A stretch of 64,000 nucleotides of DNA, taken from the NCBI GenBank assembly GCA_947497485.1, contig CANMHB010000011.1, positions 1-64,000 on the forward strand, written 5' to 3'. The DNA is from Flavobacteriales bacterium. Lineage in GTDB: Bacteria; Bacteroidota; Bacteroidia; Flavobacteriales_D; Crocinitomicaceae. The notes under the pieces were generated by a model. That model was not told where the DNA came from. It did not search any database and was given only the letters and a program-made list of their open reading frames with translations. The position numbers were made by a program, and so were the translations under genes. Shown in pieces: positions 9,336 through 19,380 of the stretch (the stretch's first letter is position 1; each line of letters opens with the position of its first letter).

Positions 9336-10157
9336 ATGGCTAACAGAAATTGGGAAACGTTAAAAAAATACACAGATATTAAATTCGAGTTTTTCGAAGG
9401 AATCGGAAAAATAACCATAAATCGTCCGCATGTTTATAATGCTTTTCGTCCGGAAACAAATTTCGAGATGTTGGATGCCATGAACATTTGTCGCGAAAAT
9501 CCAGACATCAATGTTGTGGTTTTAACTGGTGAAGGAGATAAAGCATTTTGTTCAGGCGGAGACCAAAATGTCAAAGGAGTTGGAGGATACATTTCTGAAA
9601 ATGGTGTTCCACGATTGAATGTGTTGGATTTACATAAAGCTATTCGTTCTCTTCCTAAACCTGTAATTGCCATGGTAAATGGTTACGCAATTGGTGGCGG
9701 ACACGTATTACACGTTGTTTGTGATTTGACCATTGCTTCCGATAACGCTCGTTTCGGTCAAACAGGTCCAAAAGTTGGAAGTTTTGACGGCGGATTTGGT
9801 TCTTCTTATTTAGCAAGACACGTCGGACAGAAAAAAGCAAGAGAAATCTGGTTTTTATGTAATCAATATACCGCCGAAGAAGCCGAAAAAATGGGTATGG
9901 TCAACAAAGTGGTTCCTTTTGAGCAATTAGAAGACACCATTGTTGAATGGAGCAGAACCATTATGAAACGCAGTCCATTGGCAATTCGAATGATTAAACG
10001 TGCGATGAATGCAGAATTGGACGGACAACACGGTCTGATGGAACTTGCAGGCGATGCTACCCTACTCTATTATTTAACGGAAGAAGCGCAAGAAGGCAAA
10101 CATGCTTTTCTTGAAAAACGCGACCCGAATTTCTTACAATATCCAAAATTTCCTTAA
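9336..10157 (+). CDS. menB: 1,4-dihydroxy-2-naphthoyl-CoA synthase (MenB)
   Basis: MenB closes the second ring of the menaquinone headgroup from succinylbenzoyl-CoA. The 273-residue protein has the crotonase fold with the oxyanion-hole segments AFCSGGDQ and YAIGGGH, and the MenB-specific [16 protein letters not shown], which separates it from ordinary enoyl-CoA hydratases. Menaquinone is the likely electron acceptor of the NADH dehydrogenase encoded at 38576-51218. The other men genes are not in the window; pepD follows 18 bases later. Confidence 0.95.
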   Translation: MANRNWETLKKYTDIKFEFFEGIGKITINRPHVYNAFRPETNFEMLDAMNICRENPDINVVVLTGEGDKAFCSGGDQNVKGVGGYISENGVPRLNVLDLHKAIRSLPKPVIAMVNGYAIGGGHVLHVVCDLTIASDNARFGQTGPKVGSFDGGFGSSYLARHVGQKKAREIWFLCNQYTAEEAEKMGMVNKVVPFEQLEDTIVEWSRTIMKRSPLAIRMIKRAMNAELDGQHGLMELAGDATLLYYLTEEAQEGKHAFLEKRDPNFLQYPKFP

Positions 10158-10175
10158 TTTCTAATAAAATTTAAT

Positions 10176-11630
10176 ATGTCTATTCGCTCATTAGAACCTC
10201 AAATTCTTTGGAATCACTTTGCTGATTTAAATGCTGTTCCACGTCCTTCTAAGAAGGAAGAACGCGTGCGTCAGTTTATAGTTGATTTCGGAAAGAATCT
10301 TGGTTTGGAAACAATCGTTGACAAAATCGGAAATGTGATTATCAAGAAACCGGCTTCGGCAGGAATGGAAAATCGCAAAACAATTATCTTGCAAGCGCAT
10401 TTAGACATGGTTCATCAGAAAAATTCTGATAGAACCTTTGATTTTGATACACAAGGGATTGAAATGCTTGTGGACGGTGATTGGGTGAAAGCAAATGGAA
10501 CGACATTAGGCGCAGATAACGGTATTGGCGTTGCTGCAATCATGGCTGTATTGTCTTCAAATGAAATTGCACATCCGGCTGTCGAGGCATTTTTTACGAT
10601 AGATGAGGAAACAGGAATGACCGGAGCCATGCAAATGGATGGATCGTTGTTTAAAGGAGAAATTCTATTGAACATTGACACTGAAGATGATGACGAACTT
10701 TCTATTGGTTGCGCCGGAGGAATTGACACGAACACATCCTTTTCTTATTCGGAAGTAGCACTTAATCCAAACAGTAAAACAGTTGAAATTTCAATCCGTG
10801 GATTATTGGGCGGTCACTCTGGAATGGACATCGACAAAGGAAGAGGAAACGCTAACAAATGGATGGCACGAATTCTTTGGGAAATTAGTCGTCACATTTC
10901 CGTTCAATTGGTTTCTTTCGATGGAGGAAGTCTGAGAAATGCCATTCCAAGGGAAGCGACTGCAATAATTGCTATTTCATCCTCAGAGGCAGCAAAATTT
11001 CATGATTTATTTGACATTCAGGTTGCCACGTTGAAAGAGGAATACAAAAGCATTGAACCGGCAATCAATATTCAAGCAAAAGAAATAAGTGCCGCTGAAA
11101 AAGCAATGTCAGATGAGGATTTTAAAAAGATAATCAATTTGCTTTGTTCTGTTCATAATGGCGTTTTCAGAATGAGTCCAGATATTGCAGGATTGGTTGA
11201 AGCATCTTCGAGTTTGGCTCGAATCATTATCAATAAAGGAACGTTCACAAGTCAGTCGTTGCAACGGAGCAGCGTGGAATCAACTAAATCTGAAGTTGCA
11301 ATGGCAATTCGTTGTGCATTTGAAAACATTGGTTGTGAAGTAGTTCAAGGAGGTGAATATCCAGGTTGGCAACCCAATCCAAATTCAGCTATTTTGAACG
11401 TAATGGAAGACCTTTACAAAAAAATGTTCAATGAAAATCCAAAAGTGAAAGCTTGTCACGCAGGTTTAGAATGTGGAATTCTAGGAAAACATTTGCCTGG
11501 CGTTGATATGATTTCGTTTGGACCAAATATTCGTGCAGCACATTCACCGGACGAAAAAGTTCAGATTTCTTCAGTTCAAAAGTTTTGGGAATTTTACATC
11601 GAAACACTCAAATCTATTCCTGTAAAATAA
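10176..11630 (+). CDS. pepD: Aminoacyl-histidine dipeptidase (peptidase D, M20 family)
   Basis: A 484-residue zinc dipeptidase of family M20C that hydrolyses Xaa-His and related dipeptides. Metal and catalytic residues are visible: H75 and D77 in LQAHLDMVH, D114 in GADNGIG, E144-E145 in IDEETG, and the late CHAGLECGIL histidine. The dimerisation domain contains GGHSGMDI. Length is typical. There is no signal peptide, so it is cytoplasmic. It converges on the FISUMP gene with a 9-base gap. Confidence 0.94.
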   Translation: MSIRSLEPQILWNHFADLNAVPRPSKKEERVRQFIVDFGKNLGLETIVDKIGNVIIKKPASAGMENRKTIILQAHLDMVHQKNSDRTFDFDTQGIEMLVDGDWVKANGTTLGADNGIGVAAIMAVLSSNEIAHPAVEAFFTIDEETGMTGAMQMDGSLFKGEILLNIDTEDDDELSIGCAGGIDTNTSFSYSEVALNPNSKTVEISIRGLLGGHSGMDIDKGRGNANKWMARILWEISRHISVQLVSFDGGSLRNAIPREATAIIAISSSEAAKFHDLFDIQVATLKEEYKSIEPAINIQAKEISAAEKAMSDEDFKKIINLLCSVHNGVFRMSPDIAGLVEASSSLARIIINKGTFTSQSLQRSSVESTKSEVAMAIRCAFENIGCEVVQGGEYPGWQPNPNSAILNVMEDLYKKMFNENPKVKACHAGLECGILGKHLPGVDMISFGPNIRAAHSPDEKVQISSVQKFWEFYIETLKSIPVK

Positions 11631-11639
11631 AGTACTGAA

Positions 11640-12584
11640 CTACTCCTTTAAACAACGAATGGACATTCCAAAATCCTTTGTTGCATAGTTCATGATTAAT
11701 TCATTGTCGATGTTTGAAAGATATCTATATCGACCATACAATGTAAATTGCGGAGTTGAACTCCAAAAATTTATTTGTTCACCGATTTTTTCAAAATCAC
11801 CATTTGGATTTCTGAAACCACCCGGCAAGGCATAAAATCCACTGCTATTATTTCCATTCCCGGAATTTGTTTTTGCGATTTTAAGTCTTTTGTTATTACA
11901 AGAAGAACATAGCTTTCCTTTTCGCTGCTCATCATCCCAATTAATACAGGTTTTACATCTTTCTTCGACATTCCAACTATTCCACCCAGAATTAGATTTC
12001 ATTTTAATACCAACATCTCCCCATAGATAGGTGTCAAGTATATTAAGATCTTCAAATTCTGGAATTTTCCATCCAATCGGTGCCAACCCACGGGGATCAG
12101 AAACAGCAAACCAATTATAAAGCTTGCCATATTTCTCACCATTTTTCTCATCATTATTGTAGTAACACCAAGCTGGAATGCCTTGTTTTCCCGCCAAAAT
12201 CCACTCTTCAGTTGTTTTCGCTTGTTGAATTACATCTCCGTTTCTAAAATTCTCAACATCTAAATTTTTTTTCATCCAATGTTGAGTTCCAATCTGAACA
12301 AACTCGTAAGTTTTTGATACTTTCTCAACTGCTTTAACTTGTTCAGTATTCTTTACATTGGAATTAATTCCTAATTGCGTTTTAAGAATCCTTATTTCTT
12401 CCTCCTTTTCAGCAAGTTGCCGCATTAATTCTTTTACTTGGGCCTGATTTTTAGATCGCTCACTATTAATTACATTGGTTAAACTATCAATACTTTTAAG
12501 CAATGAACCCATCTGATTTGAACTCGATTGAGCTTCAGAATTTGAAGCTATTATGCAAAACAAAATAAAGATTAACCTCTTCAC
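11640..12584 (-). CDS. Exported FISUMP-domain protein
   Basis: A 314-residue secreted or envelope protein. A signal peptide (about 1-19, ending SEAQ) is followed by a coiled coil (about 22-75) and a FISUMP domain starting near 97 (QIGTQHWMKKNLDVENF) and ending with ALPGGFRN, FWSST and MSIRCLK. Inside the domain sits an extra C-x2-C-x12-C-x2-C unit (CKTC...CSSC) that could bind zinc. The start is GTG at 12584, 4 bases after a degenerate -7 box (CAATTTTG). No T9SS sorting domain is present. Function unknown. Confidence 0.82.
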   Translation of the reverse strand: MKRLIFILFCIIASNSEAQSSSNQMGSLLKSIDSLTNVINSERSKNQAQVKELMRQLAEKEEEIRILKTQLGINSNVKNTEQVKAVEKVSKTYEFVQIGTQHWMKKNLDVENFRNGDVIQQAKTTEEWILAGKQGIPAWCYYNNDEKNGEKYGKLYNWFAVSDPRGLAPIGWKIPEFEDLNILDTYLWGDVGIKMKSNSGWNSWNVEERCKTCINWDDEQRKGKLCSSCNNKRLKIAKTNSGNGNNSSGFYALPGGFRNPNGDFEKIGEQINFWSSTPQFTLYGRYRYLSNIDNELIMNYATKDFGMSIRCLKE

Positions 12585-12670
12585 CTAACAAAATTGACCA
12601 TTTATTCTAGAATATTCAAATTTTTAGCGGTTAATAAAATATAAATACCCTTTAAAAAATCAATTAGAAC

Positions 12671-12678
12671 TATCTTTG
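12671..12678 (+). promoter_or_regulatory. -7 box of ribBA, predicting a leaderless mRNA
   Basis: TATCTTTG is a perfect -7 box and ends only 5 bases before the ATG at 12684. With the usual 5-7 base distance from box to start site, transcription would begin at or beside the A of the ATG. This argues for ATG 12684 over the GTG at 12678, which lies inside the box. Confidence 0.6.
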
Positions 12679-12683
12679 TGCAA

Positions 12684-13898
12684 ATGAAATTTGAACTAAA
12701 TACAATCGAGGAGGCAATCCAAGAAATTCAAAATGGTCGTGTTGTAATTGTCGTTGATGATGAAGATCGTGAAAATGAAGGTGATTTTCTCACAGCTGCA
12801 AGGAATGCCACACCAGAAGTAATCAATTTTATGGCAACTCATGGTCGTGGACTAATATGCGCACCAATCAGTGAGAATCGTTGTGATGAACTTGGTCTTG
12901 AAATGATGGTTCGAAATAATTCTGCAGCGTATGAAACTCCTTTTACCGTTAGTATTGACTTAATTGGACATGGATGCACTACTGGAATTTCTGCAAGTGA
13001 TCGTTCCAAAACAATTTTAGCTTTAATAGATCAAAATACGAGACCAGAGGAATTAGGAAAACCAGGACATATTTTTCCGTTAAGAGCTCGTAAGGGAGGT
13101 GTTTTGAGAAGAGCAGGCCATACTGAAGCTGCAGTGGATTTATCGAGAATGGCTGGTTTTGAAGAAGCGGGGGTAATCGTTGAAATACTTAATGAAGACG
13201 GCACGATGGCTCGTCTACCTGAACTGATTGAAATTGCGAAACGCTTCGACCTTAAAATAATTTCGATAGAAGATCTAATTAAGTATCGAATTAAGACCGA
13301 AACCCACGTGGAACGTGTTGTGGATGTTCATCTACCAACGGATTTTGGTGATTTTCAACTACACGCATTCAAAGACAAAAATACAGATCAAGATCATTTA
13401 GCACTTGTAAAAGGAAAATGGAATAAAAACGAATCAATTCTCGTTCGAGTTCACTCTTCCTGCCTAACTGGTGATATTTTTGGATCTTGCCGATGTGATT
13501 GTGGTCCGCAATTGCATAAAGCAATGGAATTAATTGAAGAGGCAGGAAAAGGTGTGATTATATACATGAATCAAGAAGGTCGCGGAATTGGGCTGATGAA
13601 TAAACTTAAGGCCTATAAATTACAAGAGGAAGGGCTTGATACATTTGATGCCAATGTAAAACTAGGATTTAAACCCGATGAACGTGATTATGGTGTTGGA
13701 GCTCAAATGTTGAGAGATCTTGGTGTTCGTAAAATGAAATTAATGTCAAACAATCCAAAGAAAAGGACTGGCTTGATTGGATATGGCTTAGAAATTGTTG
13801 AAAATGTTCCACTCGAGATTTCAAGCAATATTCACAACGAAAATTACCTTCAAACAAAAAAGGATAAGTTCGGACATAATTTAAATCTGAAAAAGTAA
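12684..13898 (+). CDS. ribBA: Bifunctional DHBP synthase / GTP cyclohydrolase II (RibBA)
   Basis: A 404-residue riboflavin enzyme. The N-terminal RibB domain (about 1-198) makes 3,4-dihydroxy-2-butanone 4-phosphate from ribulose 5-phosphate ([11 protein letters not shown] and [11 protein letters not shown] motifs). The C-terminal RibA domain (about 205-400) opens GTP; its zinc cysteines are in [15 protein letters not shown] and its catalytic region in NQEGRGIGL and [10 protein letters not shown]. The product feeds FMN for NuoF and FAD. No FMN riboswitch is possible in the short upstream region. Its TAA stop overlaps the lolD ATG by one base (TAATG). Confidence 0.97.
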   Translation: MKFELNTIEEAIQEIQNGRVVIVVDDEDRENEGDFLTAARNATPEVINFMATHGRGLICAPISENRCDELGLEMMVRNNSAAYETPFTVSIDLIGHGCTTGISASDRSKTILALIDQNTRPEELGKPGHIFPLRARKGGVLRRAGHTEAAVDLSRMAGFEEAGVIVEILNEDGTMARLPELIEIAKRFDLKIISIEDLIKYRIKTETHVERVVDVHLPTDFGDFQLHAFKDKNTDQDHLALVKGKWNKNESILVRVHSSCLTGDIFGSCRCDCGPQLHKAMELIEEAGKGVIIYMNQEGRGIGLMNKLKAYKLQEEGLDTFDANVKLGFKPDERDYGVGAQMLRDLGVRKMKLMSNNPKKRTGLIGYGLEIVENVPLEISSNIHNENYLQTKKDKFGHNLNLKK

Positions 13899-14554
13899 TG
13901 TTGTTCGCCCAAGGAATTGCAAAAAAATATGGCCAATTAGAAATCCTTAAAGGTGTCGACTTACGTGTAAATTCTGGAGAAATAGTTTCAATCGTTGGTT
14001 CCTCTGGAGCTGGAAAAACTACTTTATTACAAATACTCGGAACTTTGGATCATCCAGACTCAGGAACGCTCGAAATTGCAAATGTCAATCCATTCAAATT
14101 AGGATCTAAAGATTTATCCAAATTCAGAAATCAATCCCTGGGATTTATTTTTCAATTCCATCAATTACTTCCCGAATTTTCAGCTATTGAAAACGCAATG
14201 CTTCCAGCTATGATTGGTGGAAAGTCCAAAAAAGATGCGGAAGAATTGGCTATACCCTTGCTTCAAAAACTCGGAATTGAAAACCGAAAAGACCATAAAC
14301 CATCTGAGCTATCTGGTGGAGAGCAGCAACGAGTGGCGGTTTGTAGAGCACTTATTAACAATCCAAAGGTGATTTTTGCAGATGAACCCTCTGGAAATCT
14401 AGACACCAAAAACGCACGCGAATTGCATGAATTGTTTTTCAAATTACGTGATGATTTTAACCAAACCTTTGTTATCGTTACCCACAATGAAGAACTTGCT
14501 CAAATGGCCGATCGAAGTTTGGTGATGCGAGATGGTCGTTTTGTTAATCAATAA
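13898..14554 (+). CDS. lolD: Lipoprotein-release ABC transporter ATPase, LolD-like
   Basis: A 218-residue ATPase of the LolD/MacB class, which powers release of lipoproteins from the inner membrane. Walker A is GSSGAGKTT (about 35-43), the signature LSGGEQQRVAVCRAL is typical for LolD, and Walker B is VIFADEPSGNLD. Its permease partners (LolC/E) are not in the window. It is coupled to ribBA by a TAATG junction, although the functions are unrelated. Confidence 0.9.
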   Translation: MLFAQGIAKKYGQLEILKGVDLRVNSGEIVSIVGSSGAGKTTLLQILGTLDHPDSGTLEIANVNPFKLGSKDLSKFRNQSLGFIFQFHQLLPEFSAIENAMLPAMIGGKSKKDAEELAIPLLQKLGIENRKDHKPSELSGGEQQRVAVCRALINNPKVIFADEPSGNLDTKNARELHELFFKLRDDFNQTFVIVTHNEELAQMADRSLVMRDGRFVNQ

Positions 14555-14561
14555 TTGATTG

Positions 14562-15308
14562 ATGTCACCTAGTGAACTAAAAGAATTCCTAGATTTTAAA
14601 GCCGATTTCTATGAAAACCCAAGTTTCATTGTTGACGACCCAATTCAAATTCCACATCGCTTTGAAACAAAAGAAGATATCGAAATAAGTGCTTTTCTAA
14701 TTTCTATGATATCCTGGGGAAATAGAAAAAGCATTATCAAAAGTGGTGAAAATCTACTAAAATTAATTGAATACCAACCATATGAATTCGTAATGAATTT
14801 TTCGGAACAAGATTTAACATTTGTTCATAGAACCTTTAACAATATTGATTTGAATTTTTTCCTTAGATCACTGAAAAATATTTATGAAAATCACGGAGGG
14901 CTGGAAAAAGCTTTTCATTCCAATGATTCTAAACTAATCTCAAAAATTTCAAATTTTAGAAACATTTTTTTTAATATTTCTCACGAAAAAAGGAGCGAAA
15001 AACATATTTCCAATCCTCTTTCAGGCTCGGCCTGCAAAAGAATCATCATGTTTCTACGCTGGATGGTTCGATCAAACCAAAAAGGAGTTGACTTTGGTTT
15101 ATGGAATTCGATACCAAAATCATGTTTAATGATTCCACTAGACGTTCATACTGGAAATATTGCTTCAAAATTGGGTTTGATTCAAACGAATAAATTCTCT
15201 TGGAAAACCAATGAAGAACTAATCTCTATTTTACAGAAATTTGATCCAATAGATCCTGCAAAATATGATTTTGCACTTTTCGGTCTTGGTGCTTATGAGA
15301 AATTTTAA
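14562..15308 (+). CDS. TIGR02757 family protein (DUF2400)
   Basis: A 248-residue cytoplasmic protein of the conserved TIGR02757 family found across Bacteroidota and some Epsilonproteobacteria. Landmarks are SMISWGNRKSI (about 48-58), KRIIMFLRWMVR (about 160-171), the DFGLW and IPLDVHTGNIA segments, and the C-terminal DPAKYDFALFGLG. The DVHTGN region and the helical pattern recall HhH-GPD DNA glycosylases, but the activity is not established. ATG at 14562 is preferred over the adjoining TTG. Its stop overlaps the converging gene's stop within TTAA at 15305-15308. Confidence 0.85.
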   Translation: MSPSELKEFLDFKADFYENPSFIVDDPIQIPHRFETKEDIEISAFLISMISWGNRKSIIKSGENLLKLIEYQPYEFVMNFSEQDLTFVHRTFNNIDLNFFLRSLKNIYENHGGLEKAFHSNDSKLISKISNFRNIFFNISHEKRSEKHISNPLSGSACKRIIMFLRWMVRSNQKGVDFGLWNSIPKSCLMIPLDVHTGNIASKLGLIQTNKFSWKTNEELISILQKFDPIDPAKYDFALFGLGAYEKF

Positions 15309-15745
15309 TTCGGCTCTGGAAAAGGGATTAATTCAAAAGTCAAATCTGATTCTGAGGATTTTTCAGGCTTTAAAATCAAATGATTTTCGTCAACGAATTC
15401 AAAAATAAATGCCCATTTTTTATTTGGAAATTTTAATTCTAAGAAATTATTTTCAGACTCCAACAAATAAGTTCCCTTTTCATAATGATTATTGAAAAGA
15501 TCCTGTAGATTCCCATAAATGAATTGTTCAGATTTATAAAAAACAAAAACTTTTGAGGTTAAATCAATTCTAGCGTCTAAAAAATCATTGCCTCGATTAA
15601 CAGAATTTACCATCCAAACTTTACTATTTCCATCACAAAATGAATAAGTATAGTCTATTTTTTGAAGAACGTCGCCATTAACGCATGCCGAAATAAAAAA
15701 AAGAAGTCCAATAAATTTGAGATTAATAAACCAGACTTTTTTCAT
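15305..15745 (-). CDS. Putative lipoprotein of unknown function
   Basis: A 146-residue protein with a hydrophobic leader and a lipobox-like ISACVNG (Cys at about 21). The mature part is beta-rich with no recognised domain; the pattern of short strands around YTYSFCDGNSKVW and LKPEKSSES suggests a small lipocalin-like or barrel fold, which is only a guess. It starts 23 bases inside the upstream gene (15723-16382), so the two are one transcription unit. Confidence 0.65.
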   Translation of the reverse strand: MKKVWFINLKFIGLLFFISACVNGDVLQKIDYTYSFCDGNSKVWMVNSVNRGNDFLDARIDLTSKVFVFYKSEQFIYGNLQDLFNNHYEKGTYLLESENNFLELKFPNKKWAFIFEFVDENHLILKPEKSSESDLTFELIPFPEPN

Positions 15746-16382
15746 TTAATATTTTTTGTACCTCTAAAGAAACAGAATCAATTAATTCAGGTTTAATCCT
15801 TTCACTATTAATTTCCTCGCAACGAACGAAGTCATATTTCCCATTATTCCATGAATATAAACAGTGATAAAAGTACTTTTGATTTTCGTATCGTTCAAAA
15901 AATCGAACAACGATGTCATCATAAGAATTTGATTTTTTTCTTTTTTCTATTATATAGCCAACAAAACGATTTGTATTTACCAATTTTCCATTCGATCGTT
16001 CAAAAATGAGGAGTCTTCTTACTGGGAAACCATTAACCCCTGATCGGACCAACAGTATGAATCCTTCTTTTAGTGACTTACCATTTTTCAAAGGAAAAAA
16101 ACGGAAAAACTTTGGTGAGCAAGCTGGACGATCTAAGCTATTATCTTCCTTCATCGTCGAGTCACAAATCTTCAATTCTTTTAGTAATTTTTCTTCATCA
16201 ATACGATTGAATGAATTCAGATTAAAATCTGTAGAAATTTCTGTTACAGCGGATTCTACTTTTGGTTCTTGCACTTGTTTTTTCACATTTGAGTTTTCAC
16301 CGCTAAAATTTCGATAGACAAAAATCCCTCCTATTAAAACTAAAAAAGAGATTAAAGCAATAATTTTTTTGTTCTTCTTCAT
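15723..16382 (-). CDS. Membrane-anchored protein of unknown function
   Basis: A 219-residue protein with one N-terminal membrane helix (about 7-24, IIALISFLVLIGGIFVY) after a lysine-rich start, then a soluble extracytoplasmic region with no recognised family. ATG at 16382 is chosen over a TTG nine bases upstream. It overlaps the downstream lipoprotein gene by 23 bases, suggesting that the two products act together at the envelope. Confidence 0.65.
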   Translation of the reverse strand: MKKNKKIIALISFLVLIGGIFVYRNFSGENSNVKKQVQEPKVESAVTEISTDFNLNSFNRIDEEKLLKELKICDSTMKEDNSLDRPACSPKFFRFFPLKNGKSLKEGFILLVRSGVNGFPVRRLLIFERSNGKLVNTNRFVGYIIEKRKKSNSYDDIVVRFFERYENQKYFYHCLYSWNNGKYDFVRCEEINSERIKPELIDSVSLEVQKILNEKSLVY

Positions 16383-16414
16383 TTTAAACAATTATACGAA
16401 AAAAAGTAACCTAG

Positions 16415-17269
16415 TTACATAAAAATAGTCGTTGAAAAATTGAATGCCTGTTGAAATTCCAATTCAGACAAGCCCGTTTCAATCTTATTTTCCCTGAAAT
16501 ATTGCAGAACATCCTCAGTTGGTATATTTCCAGTTAGATCATCTTTTGCCATTGGACATCCTCCGAAACCTTTCATAGCACTATCGAATCGTCGACAACC
16601 AGCAGAATATGCCGCTTGAATTAATTGTTCAACGTTTTCCTTACGAGCATGTAGATGCGCACCAAACTCAACATTCGCTAATTCCTTGTTCAATGTTTTG
16701 AATAAATCATGAACATCCGTTGGATTCGCACAACCTATGGTATCAGACGGAGCTATTATTTCAATACCCAATTCATTATGAAGTTTTTGAGCCCATTTTA
16801 ACACAATTTCAGGATTCCATTCTTCCCCGTAAGGATTTCCAAATCCCATTGAAAGATAAACTACTAATTTTTTATTTTTAGAATGAACCAAGCCTTGTAT
16901 TCGTTCAACTCTTTCTATTGATTCAAAAATTGATGCATTGGTATTTCTCTGCTGAAAAACTTCAGAAACTGAAAAAGGATAACCAAGAAAATCAATCTCC
17001 TCAAAAGCTAAAGCATCTTCTGCTCCTCGTTCATTTGCAATGATAGCCAGTAATTTAGTTTTACCATTTAAATTCAATCCTTTGAGAACTTCAGCTGTAT
17101 CTCTCATTTGAGGAATAGCTTTTGGAGAAACAAAACTGCCAAAATCTATTGTATCAAAACCACAATTTAACAAAAGATTAATGTAGGCTATTTTCAAATT
17201 TGTAGGCACAAAATTCTCCATTCCTTGCATCGCATCTCTGGGACATTCAATCAATTTCAACTTACTCAT
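16415..17269 (-). CDS. mvaB: Hydroxymethylglutaryl-CoA lyase
   Basis: A 284-residue TIM-barrel lyase that splits HMG-CoA into acetoacetate and acetyl-CoA at the end of leucine degradation. The N-terminal [10 protein letters not shown] holds the conserved catalytic arginine/aspartate pair, the metal histidines lie in FGAHLHAR, and the signature cysteine is in [19 protein letters not shown] 17269 keeps the overlap with pyrD to 8 bases and gives the usual N-terminus. Together with the methylmalonyl-CoA mutase it points to branched-chain amino acid catabolism. Confidence 0.92.
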   Translation of the reverse strand: MSKLKLIECPRDAMQGMENFVPTNLKIAYINLLLNCGFDTIDFGSFVSPKAIPQMRDTAEVLKGLNLNGKTKLLAIIANERGAEDALAFEEIDFLGYPFSVSEVFQQRNTNASIFESIERVERIQGLVHSKNKKLVVYLSMGFGNPYGEEWNPEIVLKWAQKLHNELGIEIIAPSDTIGCANPTDVHDLFKTLNKELANVEFGAHLHARKENVEQLIQAAYSAGCRRFDSAMKGFGGCPMAKDDLTGNIPTEDVLQYFRENKIETGLSELEFQQAFNFSTTIFM

Positions 17270-18305
17270 AAAGGCCTTCTTTGATAATTGCTTCATTTAT
17301 TTTTCGAATTAAGCTCGGTCCTTCATAGATAAACCCAGTATAAAGCTGTATTAAGGAAGCCCCTGCCTTTAGTTTCTCAATGGCATCACCAGGAGAATGA
17401 ATTCCACCGACACCAATAATTGGAAAAGCACCATTCGATTTTGAATGAAGATATCGAATTACCTCTGTTGATCTGTCATTCAATGGTTTACCTGAGATTC
17501 CACCAGGACCAAGACTTTCAACTTCTTTTGGATCGGTTGTCAGATTTTCTTGATTAATAGTTGTATTTGTTGCAATAATTCCTGCAATTTTGGTTTCTTG
17601 AACAATTTGAATTATGTCATCCAACTGATCATTACTCAAATCTGGAGCAATTTTCAATAGAATTGGTTTTGGATTTGGCTTGTTATTATTCAACGACTGT
17701 AATTCTGATAGTAAATTTGTCAATGGTTCTTTATCTTGCAATGCTCGTAAGTTCGGGGTATTTGGCGAAGAAACATTCACCACAAAATAATCTACAACAT
17801 CAAATAAAGATTCGAAACAAAGTTTATAATCAGTAATAGCGTCTTCATTCAAAGTAACTTTATTCTTACCAATATTTCCTCCGATAATCAAATTTGATTT
17901 ATTTCGATTTAGTAATCTTTGTTTTACAGCCTCAACACCATGATTATTGAATCCCATTCGATTTAGAATTGCCTCATCTTTCTTTAAACGAAATAATCTT
18001 GGTTTTTCATTACCATCCTGAGCTTTAGGTGTCACAGTCCCGACTTCTATAAATCCAAACCCAAGACAAGATAAATCACTAAACATCGTGGCATTCTTAT
18101 CAAATCCAGCAGCTAAACCCACTGGATTTTTAAATTTTATTCCGAAAACAGTTTTCTCAAGTATTGGATTTGATAAATCGAATATTTTATTGAATAGATA
18201 TTTTGAAAATGGTATTTTTAATATCAGATGAAGGGAATTCATTGCAAAATAATGAACTCTTTCCGCATCAAAAAAAAACAGAAAACGACGGATAATTTGA
18301 TACAT
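17262..18305 (-). CDS. pyrD: Quinone-dependent dihydroorotate dehydrogenase (class 2)
   Basis: A 347-residue membrane-associated enzyme that oxidises dihydroorotate to orotate in pyrimidine synthesis and reduces the quinone pool. The N-terminal amphipathic region ([15 protein letters not shown]) identifies class 2. The FMN barrel shows [14 protein letters not shown], the catalytic serine in [11 protein letters not shown], and the C-terminal GVGGI and LYTGF segments. ATG 18305 is preferred over TTG 18311. It overlaps mvaB by 8 bases. Confidence 0.96.
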   Translation of the reverse strand: MYQIIRRFLFFFDAERVHYFAMNSLHLILKIPFSKYLFNKIFDLSNPILEKTVFGIKFKNPVGLAAGFDKNATMFSDLSCLGFGFIEVGTVTPKAQDGNEKPRLFRLKKDEAILNRMGFNNHGVEAVKQRLLNRNKSNLIIGGNIGKNKVTLNEDAITDYKLCFESLFDVVDYFVVNVSSPNTPNLRALQDKEPLTNLLSELQSLNNNKPNPKPILLKIAPDLSNDQLDDIIQIVQETKIAGIIATNTTINQENLTTDPKEVESLGPGGISGKPLNDRSTEVIRYLHSKSNGAFPIIGVGGIHSPGDAIEKLKAGASLIQLYTGFIYEGPSLIRKINEAIIKEGLYE

Positions 18306-18315
18306 AAACAAAGTT

Positions 18316-18346
18316 AAAAAAGAAAAGCGAGGTGAGACTCGCTTTT
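18316..18346 (-). terminator. Intrinsic terminator downstream of the OM-barrel gene
   Basis: A 9-bp stem AAAAGCGAG/CTCGCTTTT (18323-18331 with 18338-18346) has a 6-base loop and, read on the minus strand, continues into a T-rich run (down to 18316). It lies directly after the stop of the gene at 18357-19283 and separates it from pyrD. Confidence 0.85.
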
Positions 18347-18356
18347 AAAATTTGTT

Positions 18357-19283
18357 TTAGACTTTATATCTTCCAGAAGATTTGAGATTGTATTTTTTTC
18401 GCTGACGACCGTAGTCCTTATATGTCAAGTTCCTTGTTACAATTAAATTTACGTGGTAGTAAGCGTCTTTTTGATTCGAGTCACCTCTTTTTTCTCCTGG
18501 TGCGAAAGCAGGATTTCCAGAAGTTGGATTTGATAAGTCTATAGCCATTTGGCTGCCAAGATCTGAGGGGTTAGCATAAATCGTGCTAACGTCATCCACA
18601 TAATCAGAAAAAGTTTTCACGTAAGCCATTTCTAATCCAACACGCCACATTTTGGAAACTCCCATTCTAAAACCTAAACCAACTGGTATCGTCATCGTAA
18701 ATGGACTATAAGCAGTGGCTTGACCTTCTGTCTTGAGAGGACGCAAAGCAACTTTTTCACCCTGATAAACTGTTTTCGGATTGAAATAAAGCATTCCTAC
18801 ACCAGCAAACATATAGTATTGTTGACTTCGGTTTTTTTGAGAGTAATTACCTGGAAGGTTAAAAACCGAACCGAATTTTTCATTTGCGGCAAATATAAAT
18901 TCCAATCTCTGTTGAACCTCAAAGCAAAGACTTTGAAAATTCAAATTACGAGCATATCGAGTAGGTTCCTCTGACCATTTGTCGTCCGCTTTCAATTGAA
19001 AAACACAAAGACTTGTTGTTGTCGCAAAAAATGGATGAAAACGTTGTCTGTATCCCAACCAACCAGCAAGACCGGTGGCTTGTATATCAATATCTTTCAA
19101 ACTGTAATCCCTACCAACACCAACTGATCCTCCCAAATCGCCATTGAATTGAGTAGCACCAAAGCCGATTTGTAGCTCTTTTTTGTGAAGTGACCAGTTT
19201 CGCTGACTATTAAAGTTCGCGTGCTGCGAATAAGCCGTTAAACCGATTAAAATCGAGAAAATAAAGATTAAGTAGTTCTTCAT
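18357..19283 (-). CDS. Outer-membrane beta-barrel protein (DUF6089/PorG-like)
   Basis: A 308-residue exported protein: signal peptide about 1-19 (ending AYSQ), then amphipathic strands of a small barrel. The start of the barrel (LQIGFGATQFNGDLGG) and WLGYRQRFHPFFATTTSL resemble the Bacteroidota DUF6089 group that includes the T9SS component PorG, but it is longer and the assignment to PorG is weak. It ends at a clear terminator and lies 97 bases after the sigma factor and small membrane protein gene pair, so it may be in the same operon or a regulatory target. Confidence 0.72.
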   Translation of the reverse strand: MKNYLIFIFSILIGLTAYSQHANFNSQRNWSLHKKELQIGFGATQFNGDLGGSVGVGRDYSLKDIDIQATGLAGWLGYRQRFHPFFATTTSLCVFQLKADDKWSEEPTRYARNLNFQSLCFEVQQRLEFIFAANEKFGSVFNLPGNYSQKNRSQQYYMFAGVGMLYFNPKTVYQGEKVALRPLKTEGQATAYSPFTMTIPVGLGFRMGVSKMWRVGLEMAYVKTFSDYVDDVSTIYANPSDLGSQMAIDLSNPTSGNPAFAPGEKRGDSNQKDAYYHVNLIVTRNLTYKDYGRQRKKYNLKSSGRYKV

Positions 19284-19380
19284 TCTATTAGTTTAGGTTT
19301 AAGGAACTACGAAATTAGTTGATTTTAATTAAATCGCAAATTTTTTTTTCACAAAGTAAATTTATTCATAAAATCTAATA

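Noticed and set aside
12678-12683. GTG start six bases upstream for ribBA
   Set aside because: The GTG lies inside the TATCTTTG -7 box; ATG 12684 fits both the promoter and the family N-terminus.
12585-12683. FMN riboswitch before ribBA
   Set aside because: The region is AT-rich, too short, and the predicted transcript has no leader.
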